Source: an uncultured Bacteroidales bacterium | GTDB taxonomy: Bacteria; Bacteroidota; Bacteroidia; Bacteroidales; Paludibacteraceae | Length of the DNA stretch: 64,000 nt | Assembly: GCA_946616535.1 (NCBI GenBank) | Contig: CAMOJA010000006.1 | Location: forward strand, 50,789-114,788 | Direction of reading: 5' to 3' | Part shown: piece after piece, positions 44,707 to 52,741 of the stretch | How positions within the stretch are numbered: the first letter of the stretch is position 1 | Layout of the letters: the number at the start of each line of letters is the position of its first letter | The notes under the pieces: model-generated | Told to the model about the DNA's origin: nothing | Databases searched by the model: none | The model's input: only the letters and a program-made list of their open reading frames with translations | Program-made: the position numbers and the translations under genes

Positions 44707-45938
44707 ACATATTGATGATTACGGACGCGTTCGTTCCGCCCATGCAAGGAACACGAATGCGCAATCTGGCACAGAACCTGTGCCGGATGGGGCATAACTG
44801 CCAACTGGTTTGCGAGGTCGTGGACGACTCTGTATTACCCGAAGACATATCCGTAATTCCTTTCCGTTACCTCGTTTCCGGGAAAAGCTTTTGGACACGA
44901 TCCATCAATAATCTTTTACGGTTGTGCGACAAGCTGTTCCTCCTCAAAGAGCGAAAGTTGGAACATCTGCTGCAACGCACTATTCATTGGTCAGAAATAG
45001 ACCTCATCATCGCCAGCGCATACCTCTTCCCTTTGCGAACCGCGCATCGTACCGCTCAACGCTACCACATCCCGCTAATCATGGATCTAAGGGACATTGT
45101 GGAGCAATGGGATAGTCTGCACTATCTTCATTTCCCGCAACATAACAAACTCGCTCGCGCTATCGCCAAACGATATATACAACGCACGACTACCGAGCGG
45201 AATAAGGCGCTGCAAACCGCACAAGCGGTAGTGACCGTATCCCCTTGGCACGTGAATACCTTACGGCCTTACAACCCCTCCACGCACCTGATCTACAACG
45301 GCTTTGATGAGAAGCAGTTCTTCTTCCAAGCCCGAAAGAGCAGCCATTTCTGCATCACCTACATCGGCAAACTATATGACCTCTCGCTGCGAAATCCGCA
45401 ATTACTCTTTGCGGCCCTGCAGGACTTGGTGACCAACAAAAAACTGCCATTACAGGACATCGCCCTGCGTTTCTATGTGGAGCCGGACATGGCTTCCACC
45501 CTGACCGGAATGGCACAGCTCTACCAACTCGTTCCATCGCTCCAGATACTTCCTTTTGTCCGCCATACGCAGGTCAACGATATACTCGCACAAAGTGCCA
45601 TTGCGCTGATTCTCAATAATCCGGGTTCAACCGAATCCCCCATCCACGGCGTTCTCACCACCAAAGTGTACGAGGCTATCGGGGCGGAAAAACCGCTCTT
45701 GTGTATCCCGGCTGATCATGACTGTTTGGAGGAACTGGTGAAGCAGACCCGGACTGGTTTGGCTTCCGACGACATGGAGGAGATAAAATCCTTCATCCTC
45801 GACAAATACGCCGAGTGGAGGACGAACGGCTTCACGCATCAACCGGTGGACCCGGACGTCAAACGTCTCTTCACACGCCAATACCAGGCGCAGCAATTCG
45901 AGCAACTGCTTTTGAAAGCAATCGATGAAAGAAGATAG
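44688..45938 (+). CDS. GT4-like glycosyltransferase
   Basis: 416 residues with two Rossmann-like halves. N-terminal ILMITDAFVPPMQGTRMRNLAQNL, a middle TVSPWHVNTL and LIYNGFDEKQF typical of GT4 enzymes, and in the C-terminal half YIGKLYD and SPIHGVLTTKVYEAIGAEKPLLCIP, the EX7E-like donor region. It adds one sugar, probably on the cytoplasmic face, to the lipid-linked intermediate. Overlaps both neighbours. Confidence 0.85.
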   Translation: MSERPLNILMITDAFVPPMQGTRMRNLAQNLCRMGHNCQLVCEVVDDSVLPEDISVIPFRYLVSGKSFWTRSINNLLRLCDKLFLLKERKLEHLLQRTIHWSEIDLIIASAYLFPLRTAHRTAQRYHIPLIMDLRDIVEQWDSLHYLHFPQHNKLARAIAKRYIQRTTTERNKALQTAQAVVTVSPWHVNTLRPYNPSTHLIYNGFDEKQFFFQARKSSHFCITYIGKLYDLSLRNPQLLFAALQDLVTNKKLPLQDIALRFYVEPDMASTLTGMAQLYQLVPSLQILPFVRHTQVNDILAQSAIALILNNPGSTESPIHGVLTTKVYEAIGAEKPLLCIPADHDCLEELVKQTRTGLASDDMEEIKSFILDKYAEWRTNGFTHQPVDPDVKRLFTRQYQAQQFEQLLLKAIDERR

Positions 45939-46464
45939 AACGATATTAGTGGACATCTGTTGGACCTTGTTTTACTCCAACACGACCTATGACTTCCTGC
46001 ATATACGCGGGAATACGTTCAACTCGCTCATCTATAAACTTTTCGGCATCGACCTGGTACGCACCAGAGCCATCCGCGCATTTAACCGTCTTCCCTTAAC
46101 CGAACAACAGACACGCGTGGAGCAGTTCTATACCGACTACCTCCTGCCGCGGAAGATTACGCCCGTCTGGCAGATGATTGAAGGCAGAAACATCGTCCTC
46201 GTCTCCCAGACGATGGACCTCATCGCCAAGACTGTTGCCAACCATATCGGGGCAAAAACTTACCATGCCACGCAGCATAAAGAAGAGGTTCTTTCCCTCT
46301 ACCCCGAGTTCGACATCATCACCGATAACATCAGCGACCTGGCACTCATCCGCCGAGCCAAACAGGCAACCATAATCACCTATAACAACCGCCCCCGGTG
46401 GAAGAAAATCCTGCCGAAGGACAAAAACATCCATTTTATTGAAACAGGCAGAAACAAATATTAG
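45925..46464 (+). CDS. HAD-superfamily phosphatase-like protein
   Basis: 179 residues. Motif I ILVDICWTLFYSN (DxxxT variant), motif II LVSQTMD and motif IV-like IITDNISDLALIRRAK fit a HAD phosphatase, though the second Asp of motif I is Cys or Trp-shifted (D-I-C-W-T). It overlaps the next, UbiA-like gene by 26 nt. HAD plus UbiA partners make polyprenyl-phosphate sugars in other bacteria, a possible parallel here. Confidence 0.7.
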   Translation: MKEDRTILVDICWTLFYSNTTYDFLHIRGNTFNSLIYKLFGIDLVRTRAIRAFNRLPLTEQQTRVEQFYTDYLLPRKITPVWQMIEGRNIVLVSQTMDLIAKTVANHIGAKTYHATQHKEEVLSLYPEFDIITDNISDLALIRRAKQATIITYNNRPRWKKILPKDKNIHFIETGRNKY

Positions 46465-47299
46465 ACCCCGATACGCACGTCCGTACATCCCGAACGCGGT
46501 ATTCTATATCCCGTTCGCGTATTACTATGCGGTACGGCTTGGCACGCTTCCGAAACTCTTTTCATGGATGCTGATCTACCTTATGCCGACTGCCTTCTAT
46601 TCGGCGATGGGCTATACCGGCTCATGGCCACTCTTCGCCCTTAACTACGGACTCATCCTGCTCGCCGTCTTCTCCATCTACGAGTGTGGCTACATAGCGA
46701 ACGACACACTCTCTATCCGACATGAGGAGCAACCCTCTATCCGGCTCTATGCCAATAACTTCGAGCATTTCGAGCGCCACAAAGCGCTCATCTTCGCCTC
46801 TCGAATCGGCTATAGTCTCCTTGCCCTGCCGGCACTTTATGCCCTGAACGGCTACGAGACCACCCTGCGAACCGCCTTTTCGATCCTGGTGATGGCATTT
46901 CTTTTCGGCATCTACAACCATTGGCGCAGCCGGTATAACGTATGGCTTTATCCTTTCCTGGTCTGCTCACGTTATGTACCTTTCATGCTACTCATGCCGC
47001 ATCCTTGGGAGGTGTGGCTCCTGCTCTTCCTCTCCTTCCCGTTGCTCAATGCTTTAGAGCGGTTCTCCATGCCTCGCTATCGCTGGCCGTTGATGCGAAA
47101 ACTCATTCCCTCGGAGAATTCCAAGACCCTCTTCCGAGCTGTCTATTATGGCGTAGTGCTTCTTTTGACATTCCTTCTCGTTCAGGCGAAAGGATATACC
47201 TATATTTTACTGGTTCCCATTATGATCTTATGCCTCTATCGCGTGGCATTGGTCTTTTGGCTCAAGAAACATAATCCCGAAAACTACTTAAATGGCTAA
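46439..47299 (+). CDS. UbiA-like polyprenyl-transferase/membrane protein
   Basis: 286 residues, seven to nine membrane helices. The segment YECGYIANDTLSIRHEEQPSIRL (in part GYIANDTLSIRHEEQPS) matches the Asp-containing first motif of UbiA-type prenyltransferases (NDxxD). The TTG at 46439 is the only start that leaves the N-terminal helix intact; the next ATG is 130 bp in. Likely substrate is polyprenyl phosphate or pyrophosphate for a glycan. Final gene of the glycan cluster. Confidence 0.6.
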   Translation: MKQAETNIRPRYARPYIPNAVFYIPFAYYYAVRLGTLPKLFSWMLIYLMPTAFYSAMGYTGSWPLFALNYGLILLAVFSIYECGYIANDTLSIRHEEQPSIRLYANNFEHFERHKALIFASRIGYSLLALPALYALNGYETTLRTAFSILVMAFLFGIYNHWRSRYNVWLYPFLVCSRYVPFMLLMPHPWEVWLLLFLSFPLLNALERFSMPRYRWPLMRKLIPSENSKTLFRAVYYGVVLLLTFLLVQAKGYTYILLVPIMILCLYRVALVFWLKKHNPENYLNG

Positions 47300-47302
47300 C
47301 AT

Positions 47303-49465
47303 ATGAAACGCTTTTTCCTCATCTCCGTATCCCTTGTAGCGCTATCTCTTTGTTCATTCGCGGCTACGTATTTTGCTTCGCCTTCCGGCACAGGCAATGG
47401 TTCATCTTATGCTTCGCCGACCTCGTTTGCTGCAGGCGTAGCCAAACTCACAGTCCCCGGTGACACACTCTATCTTCTGGGCGGTACGTATGAGTTTACG
47501 GATAAGTTCTCCATCAACAAACAGGGCTCTTCCTCCAAGCGCATCGTCATCTCCGGATATCCGGGTGAGAAAGCGATTCTGGATTTTCATCAGGTTCCGT
47601 ATGGCACACGCGGTATCACTGTGCACGCCAACTCGCTGTACGTCCATATCAAAAATCTTGCGATTGCCTGGTCCGGCAAGAACAACCTTTATAACGAAGG
47701 CTCATACTGCCTCTTCGAAAACCTCGACATCTACGGCTCCGCAGATACCGGTTGCCAGATGAAGAAAGGCGGAAACAATGTCATCCTCAATGTCGATTCC
47801 CATGATAACTTCGACTACGAAGAAGGATTTGCTCCGTCCAAGAGTCAACATGGTCCAGCAAACTTCGGTGGCAACGCCGATGGTTTTGCAGACAAGCAGT
47901 TTACCGGCGCCGGAAACCACTATATCGGTTGCCGCGCGTGGAATAACTCCGATGACGGATGGGATTTCTTCCAACGTGTGAGCTCGTCCAACACCATCAT
48001 CGAGAACTGCGTCTGCTACCAGAACGGTTTGCCCTACTACGACATGTCTCATCACCCGCGGGCTTTAGGCGTGGACAAGGAGTGGTTTGATCAATATGTA
48101 GGAACCTCTGTAGTGGATCGTTACGGAAACACTATTACTATCACTCTTTCTAAATTCCCTAACTTAGGCAACGGAAACGGCTTCAAGATGGGCGGTCAAT
48201 ATACGGACCATAAGATCCTCATCCACCACTCCCTCGCAGTAGCCAATAACGCCCGTGGATTTGACCAGAACAACAACGGCGGTACGATGTGGGTCTATAA
48301 CAACACGGGATTTGACAACGGCGTCAACTTCGGTTTCACGACCGCCTACGGCACCGACGAACTGCGCAATAACATCAGCTATCGGGGCAAGAACGCAGAC
48401 CAACCCAAATCGAAGAGTGTCATCGCTATCGACCATAACTCCTGGAACGGCTTTAACCTCTCCTCCTCAGACTTCCAGTCACTCGACACGACGCAGATCC
48501 TTGCCCCGCGTGCAGCCGACGGCTCGCTGCCGGAGGGTACCTGTTTGCATCTGGCAGATGGTTCTTCACTCATCAACGCCGGCATCGACGTCAACCTCTG
48601 GTACAACGATTTCGCGCCGGACTTGGGATGCTACGAGACACCCGGAGAACGACATGATCCCGAGCCTCCGGGAGAAGATACCATTCCGTCTGTTCAGCCC
48701 GAAGGCACCCATGCCGTAGCGTTCGTCACCATCCCCAAATCACCGGAAGACAAAGCCCTGCTCCAATACCTCCGCGCCAACGACAGCCTCTGGGTTGTCG
48801 AGACTGACGCCACCGATCCCGAAGTGGACTATAGTACCTACGAAGTGATCGTCTTAGGTTCCAAACCCAGCAGCAGTGCTTCTGGCTTCACACCGCTCAA
48901 AGGCTACGACAAGCCTATGGTACTCCTTAAACCGTGGTTATTAAAGCAAGGCGTATGGTCATGGGGCACAGCTGTAAACACAGAGGATTTGTCTATCTCG
49001 GTGACGAACGCCTCTCATCCGCTTTTTGAGGGACTGACCATCGCGAATAACGAAGTTCAGATCTTCGCGCGCTGCGAACAGCAAAAAGCGGTTACTGCGA
49101 TCTCCACATGGACCAATACCGAAGGCTTCGACGTGCTTGCTTCTCCTGTCTCGCAAGCGGAATATACATCGATTGCGTTCTTCCCTCAGGGCACCGTCTG
49201 CAACGGCACGACGCTTCCCCAGCCGATGTATATGATCGGCGTTAGCGAATACTCGACCGCATACCTCACTACCGATGGCAAGCGGCTCATCGAGAATGCG
49301 ATATGTCTCCTCTTAGGCATCCCCAACAACCATCCTTTCCAACCGCTTAATATCGAAAATCATCAATCTGAAATCATAAATCATAAATTTATACAAAATG
49401 GCAAATTGTTTATCCGCATGGGCGAAACGGTGTATGATCTTACCGGTCGCCGTATTAGTCGCTAA
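47303..49465 (+). CDS. Secreted right-handed beta-helix protein (PL9/pectate-lyase-like)
   Basis: 720 residues. Signal peptide MKRFFLISVSLVALSLCSFA, then YFASPSGTGNGSSYASPTSF and a beta-helix with Asp-rich turns (GGNADGFADKQ, NNSDDGWDFFQ, NGNGFKMGGQ) where PL9 lyases bind calcium and place the catalytic Lys. A C-terminal sandwich domain (about 465-670) follows, and a terminal strand NGKLFIRMGETVYDLTGRR resembling a Bacteroidales sorting/anchor tail. Residues about 685-697 (IENHQSEIINHKF) come from an AAATCAT array between them. Substrate probably pectin-like, not certain. Confidence 0.8.
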   Translation: MKRFFLISVSLVALSLCSFAATYFASPSGTGNGSSYASPTSFAAGVAKLTVPGDTLYLLGGTYEFTDKFSINKQGSSSKRIVISGYPGEKAILDFHQVPYGTRGITVHANSLYVHIKNLAIAWSGKNNLYNEGSYCLFENLDIYGSADTGCQMKKGGNNVILNVDSHDNFDYEEGFAPSKSQHGPANFGGNADGFADKQFTGAGNHYIGCRAWNNSDDGWDFFQRVSSSNTIIENCVCYQNGLPYYDMSHHPRALGVDKEWFDQYVGTSVVDRYGNTITITLSKFPNLGNGNGFKMGGQYTDHKILIHHSLAVANNARGFDQNNNGGTMWVYNNTGFDNGVNFGFTTAYGTDELRNNISYRGKNADQPKSKSVIAIDHNSWNGFNLSSSDFQSLDTTQILAPRAADGSLPEGTCLHLADGSSLINAGIDVNLWYNDFAPDLGCYETPGERHDPEPPGEDTIPSVQPEGTHAVAFVTIPKSPEDKALLQYLRANDSLWVVETDATDPEVDYSTYEVIVLGSKPSSSASGFTPLKGYDKPMVLLKPWLLKQGVWSWGTAVNTEDLSISVTNASHPLFEGLTIANNEVQIFARCEQQKAVTAISTWTNTEGFDVLASPVSQAEYTSIAFFPQGTVCNGTTLPQPMYMIGVSEYSTAYLTTDGKRLIENAICLLLGIPNNHPFQPLNIENHQSEIINHKFIQNGKLFIRMGETVYDLTGRRISR
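49355..49390. repeat. AAATCAT heptamer array inside the beta-helix gene
   Basis: Units AAATCATC, AATCTGA, AATCATA, AATCATA in frame just before the C-terminal tail. Confidence 0.75.
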
Positions 49466-51119
49466 CCTCGTTTGCGCCGAGGATGCGCAGTATCAAGATG
49501 TACATTATACCGTCGATGACAACCGTCTGACGGCGGAAGTGACGCTTAATCCCAAAGCCTCTGGAGAACTGCTGATCCCCGAGACCATCGTAGTCGGTCA
49601 GAACACCTACACGGTCATCGCTGTCGGCGACAAAGCCTTCAAGGGCTGCAAGAACCTCACCGCCATCGTCCTGCCGAAGACCATCGAACGCGTCTATCGC
49701 TCGGCTTTTGACGGCACGGGTATCATGCTCAAAAAGGAAAACTGGAAGGACGGTTGTCTCTGGATAGACTCTATCCTCATCGCCACAGACAAGACCATCA
49801 AACCGCGGTTCGTCGTTCCCGAAGGAACACGCCTCATCGCTGCCGGTGCTTTCCAGGGCAATAAGGCGCTCCAGCGTGTCGAACTGCCGTCCTGCATCTC
49901 CCGCATCGACCATGAGACCTTCCGCGATTGCAAGAACCTGCAGAAAGTGGTCATCCCCAAGACCATCACCTCCATCGGCGAGGACGCTTTCCTCGGTTGC
50001 GGCATCTACCAGAATGATAAGAAATGGAAGAAAGGAGCCCTCATCCTCGACGACTGCCTCGTGGCGACCAACAACGACCTGCCCTCGAAATATATCTTCA
50101 AAAACAAGATCCCTATCCGCCTCATCGCGGAGCGGGCGTTTGCCAACCGCAAGAACCTGCGCACCGTCGTTATCCCCGAGACAGTCACAGCCGTTCCCAC
50201 CGCTTGTTTCTACCAATGTGAGAACCTCATTGACGTCACGATCCCTGCTACGATCCGCACGGTAGGCAACTTCGCTTTCTATAACTGCGGTCTGCTAAAG
50301 TCCGCCCTTCTGCCGCGTGACTTGGAGCATTTGGGAGCCGGCGCTTTCTACGGCTGCATCAACCTCAAGGAGCAGATCCTGAGCGATAAGATCGAGGTCC
50401 TGGAGCGCGCTACGTTCTTCACCTGCCGCGGCCTCAAAGAGATCAAACTCCCTGCCCGTTTACGCCGTTTGGACGCAGGGGTCTTCGCCGGCTGTACCAA
50501 CATAGAGGCTATCGACCTGCCCGCCACCCTCAACTTCATGGGCGATCAGGTGTTTGCAGGCTGCGCGACTTTGCGTAAGATTGTCATCCCTTACGGCGTT
50601 AACTCGCTGCCCAAGCAAGCCTTCCAAGGCTGCACGCGGCTCTACCGCATCGACCTGCCGGACGGTATCTACGCCATCGGTGACGAAGCACTCGACGGAT
50701 GTCTGGCGTTGGAGAAGATCAACATCCCTCTCTCTACTTTCCGTATCGGCGTGCGCGCGTTCCATAATTGCCAGCAGATACGCGGCATCGCCCTCGTCGA
50801 TCATATCCACATGATTGAAGAAGGTGCCTTCCAGGAGTGTAAGATGCTGGAGGAGGTCAAACTGCCGGCATCGCTCGAACGCCTCCACCAAGGGGCTTTC
50901 GCACAATGTATCAATCTTCAGAAACTCATCCTCAATGCTTCTCTCAAGCACATCGACGACGGTGCCTTCTACGGTTGCCGCAGCCTGCGAGAGGTACAAT
51001 GGAACGACTCCCTGAAGACCATCGGTGTCGAAGCCTTCATGGACTGCAAATACTTACGGACGCCTGTGCTGGCGCCCGAAGTAGTGATCGGCAAGAATGC
51101 GTTTAAAGGTTGTCGATAG
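49398..51119 (+). CDS. Secreted BspA-like leucine-rich-repeat protein
   Basis: 573 residues made almost wholly of ~23-residue LRR_5 units (AFKGCKNLTAIVLPKTIE, AFLGCGIYQN, AFANRKNLRTVVIPETV, CFYQCENLIDVTIPATI and more, about twenty). The signal sequence is MILPVAVLVANLVCA preceded by a basic 12-residue lead from the ATG at 49398; the ATG at 49434 is an alternative start. It overlaps the last ~68 bases of the beta-helix gene in another frame and its 3' end overlaps the convergent phosphoesterase gene by 17 bp. Adhesion or binding role by family. Confidence 0.88.
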   Translation: MANCLSAWAKRCMILPVAVLVANLVCAEDAQYQDVHYTVDDNRLTAEVTLNPKASGELLIPETIVVGQNTYTVIAVGDKAFKGCKNLTAIVLPKTIERVYRSAFDGTGIMLKKENWKDGCLWIDSILIATDKTIKPRFVVPEGTRLIAAGAFQGNKALQRVELPSCISRIDHETFRDCKNLQKVVIPKTITSIGEDAFLGCGIYQNDKKWKKGALILDDCLVATNNDLPSKYIFKNKIPIRLIAERAFANRKNLRTVVIPETVTAVPTACFYQCENLIDVTIPATIRTVGNFAFYNCGLLKSALLPRDLEHLGAGAFYGCINLKEQILSDKIEVLERATFFTCRGLKEIKLPARLRRLDAGVFAGCTNIEAIDLPATLNFMGDQVFAGCATLRKIVIPYGVNSLPKQAFQGCTRLYRIDLPDGIYAIGDEALDGCLALEKINIPLSTFRIGVRAFHNCQQIRGIALVDHIHMIEEGAFQECKMLEEVKLPASLERLHQGAFAQCINLQKLILNASLKHIDDGAFYGCRSLREVQWNDSLKTIGVEAFMDCKYLRTPVLAPEVVIGKNAFKGCR

Positions 51120-51990
51120 GAGGAAAATCGATGTAGTGATAGATGGCAGCATCACCCATATTGACCTTCATATAGGACTGTCCCTTCTCACTGTCTTTCG
51201 TCGCGTTGAGCACTAAATAATTGACGCCCTTGAAGAATACCGATTGCCGTGCGTGTTGGTGACCACTCCACACGTACGGTATTTTGTATTCGGAGAGAAG
51301 AGTCGTCAACTCGTAGGTCTCTTCCAGAGCCATATTCGACGTGTGACCTTGGGACATGTCGAGTTTCCATAGATGCGTATGCGTATAGACGATGATGCGG
51401 CGGTAAGCCTCTTTGGTTTTAGCCTCCAACAACTCCTTCAGCCATTTCGTCTGCTCCGTGCCAAGCGTTCCTTCGGCGCTGTCCAGGCAGATGAACAGAT
51501 CTAACTTCTTCGCGCCGTTGCGGGTCTCGAACCAATACGTACCGCTCTTGAAGAAACCGCGGTACTCCGACCACTGCTTGAAATAGATATCGTGGTTGCC
51601 GGGGGTCACAAAGACGGTATCGGCAATCGTCTGACCGGGGAAATGCAGGATGCTGTCGGCGCACGGAAAATTCTTCTGTGCATCAATCACGTCGCCTAAA
51701 TGGATCGCGATCTTCGGAGCTGTCTCTGCCTTGTATTGGGCTACGAAATAGTCGAGGTTCTTATGCGTCTTACGGGTGATATGGCTATCGGTACATACAT
51801 AGATTACGTAGTCGTCGGCGCCCATGTTGAGACTGATCTCCCCACGGGTCTGGTTATACGCCATCGACTGCTCAAAACGCGTGTTCACCACCTCTCCGTT
51901 CGGCGAGAACATGCCGGCCATATCCAAGGTACTGTTTTCGTTGCAAGCTGCCAGAAGAAACGCAGCTGCTATATAGAGATATTTCTTCAT
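51103..51990 (-). CDS. Metallophosphoesterase lipoprotein
   Basis: 295 residues. Lipobox FLLAAC (Cys 16). Calcineurin-like motifs in order: VCTDSH, LGDVID, TPGNHD, YTHTH and GHQHA, so the two-metal site is complete. It would act as a periplasmic phosphodiesterase or phosphatase; substrate unknown. It is preceded on its own strand by the outer-membrane protein gene, with a TTTTTAAT array between them. Confidence 0.85.
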   Translation of the reverse strand: MKKYLYIAAAFLLAACNENSTLDMAGMFSPNGEVVNTRFEQSMAYNQTRGEISLNMGADDYVIYVCTDSHITRKTHKNLDYFVAQYKAETAPKIAIHLGDVIDAQKNFPCADSILHFPGQTIADTVFVTPGNHDIYFKQWSEYRGFFKSGTYWFETRNGAKKLDLFICLDSAEGTLGTEQTKWLKELLEAKTKEAYRRIIVYTHTHLWKLDMSQGHTSNMALEETYELTTLLSEYKIPYVWSGHQHARQSVFFKGVNYLVLNATKDSEKGQSYMKVNMGDAAIYHYIDFPPIDNL

Positions 51991-52014
51991 TTTTAATTTT
52001 TAATTTTTAATTTC
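51988..52014. repeat. TTTTTAAT octamer array
   Basis: Three units in the gap between two minus-strand genes. Same behaviour as the other short arrays. Confidence 0.75.
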
Positions 52015-52728
52015 TCAAAACCTATAGCTGAATCCTGTCCTAAACGTAGCGCCGTAGAACGTCGCGTCGAGATGGAACATACCGGTGGGTTTGCATTGTG
52101 CCCAGAAATTCAGTCGCCAATGGTCGGTCACGTCGTAGTAAGCCCCGACCGAGAAGAGCGGCTGGTACATACGCTCCATCTGATAGTCATCTACGTTGCT
52201 GAACATAAATGATAGATTCCACGGGTTATTCTGCGGCCGGCAGAAGACCTCGATGCGGTATAAGAGGTTGAACGGCTCCACCACAAAAGTCTCGTCGTTG
52301 TACCACGACCGATCCCAGTTATCTATCACGCGGCTATACAAACCCAAAGTCACGGATACATAATCCATCCGGTACCCCACTCCGAGTGCAGCAGTCATGT
52401 CGCCTATGCGATTCCTCGCCACACCGCGGTAGTAGATATCCGTCTCCAAGAACATCTCTCCTACGGGCAGTTCAAATTTCGGCCGCAGTTGAAGAGCTCC
52501 GGAATGCACGTTCGCCGTGGAGAACTGTAACCTCGCCTCCATCTCAAAATGCGAATTGAAGGGCATCAAACCCTGTACATCGAAATTCGCATGGTGTCCC
52601 CAGGTCTTGTTATAGCTGTACTCCACCATGCCGGAGACGGTGTACTTGCGCTCACCGAACCCCGGTTCACCTGCCCACGCCGCCATGCTGCTCACGAGGC
52701 AAACTACCATATACAATATCTTCTTCAT
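52015..52728 (-). CDS. Outer-membrane beta-barrel protein of unknown function
   Basis: 237 residues. Signal peptide MKKILYMVVCLVSSMAAWA, alternating hydrophobic/aromatic strands (RKYTVSGMVEYSYN, MTAALGVGYRMDYVSVTLGLYS, FSVGAYYDVTDHWRLNFWAQ) and a terminal Phe (GFSYRF), all typical of a small outer-membrane barrel. No specific family. It follows mutS2 by about 13 bp on the same strand. Confidence 0.7.
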   Translation of the reverse strand: MKKILYMVVCLVSSMAAWAGEPGFGERKYTVSGMVEYSYNKTWGHHANFDVQGLMPFNSHFEMEARLQFSTANVHSGALQLRPKFELPVGEMFLETDIYYRGVARNRIGDMTAALGVGYRMDYVSVTLGLYSRVIDNWDRSWYNDETFVVEPFNLLYRIEVFCRPQNNPWNLSFMFSNVDDYQMERMYQPLFSVGAYYDVTDHWRLNFWAQCKPTGMFHLDATFYGATFRTGFSYRF

Positions 52729-52741
52729 ATCTAAAAAAATC

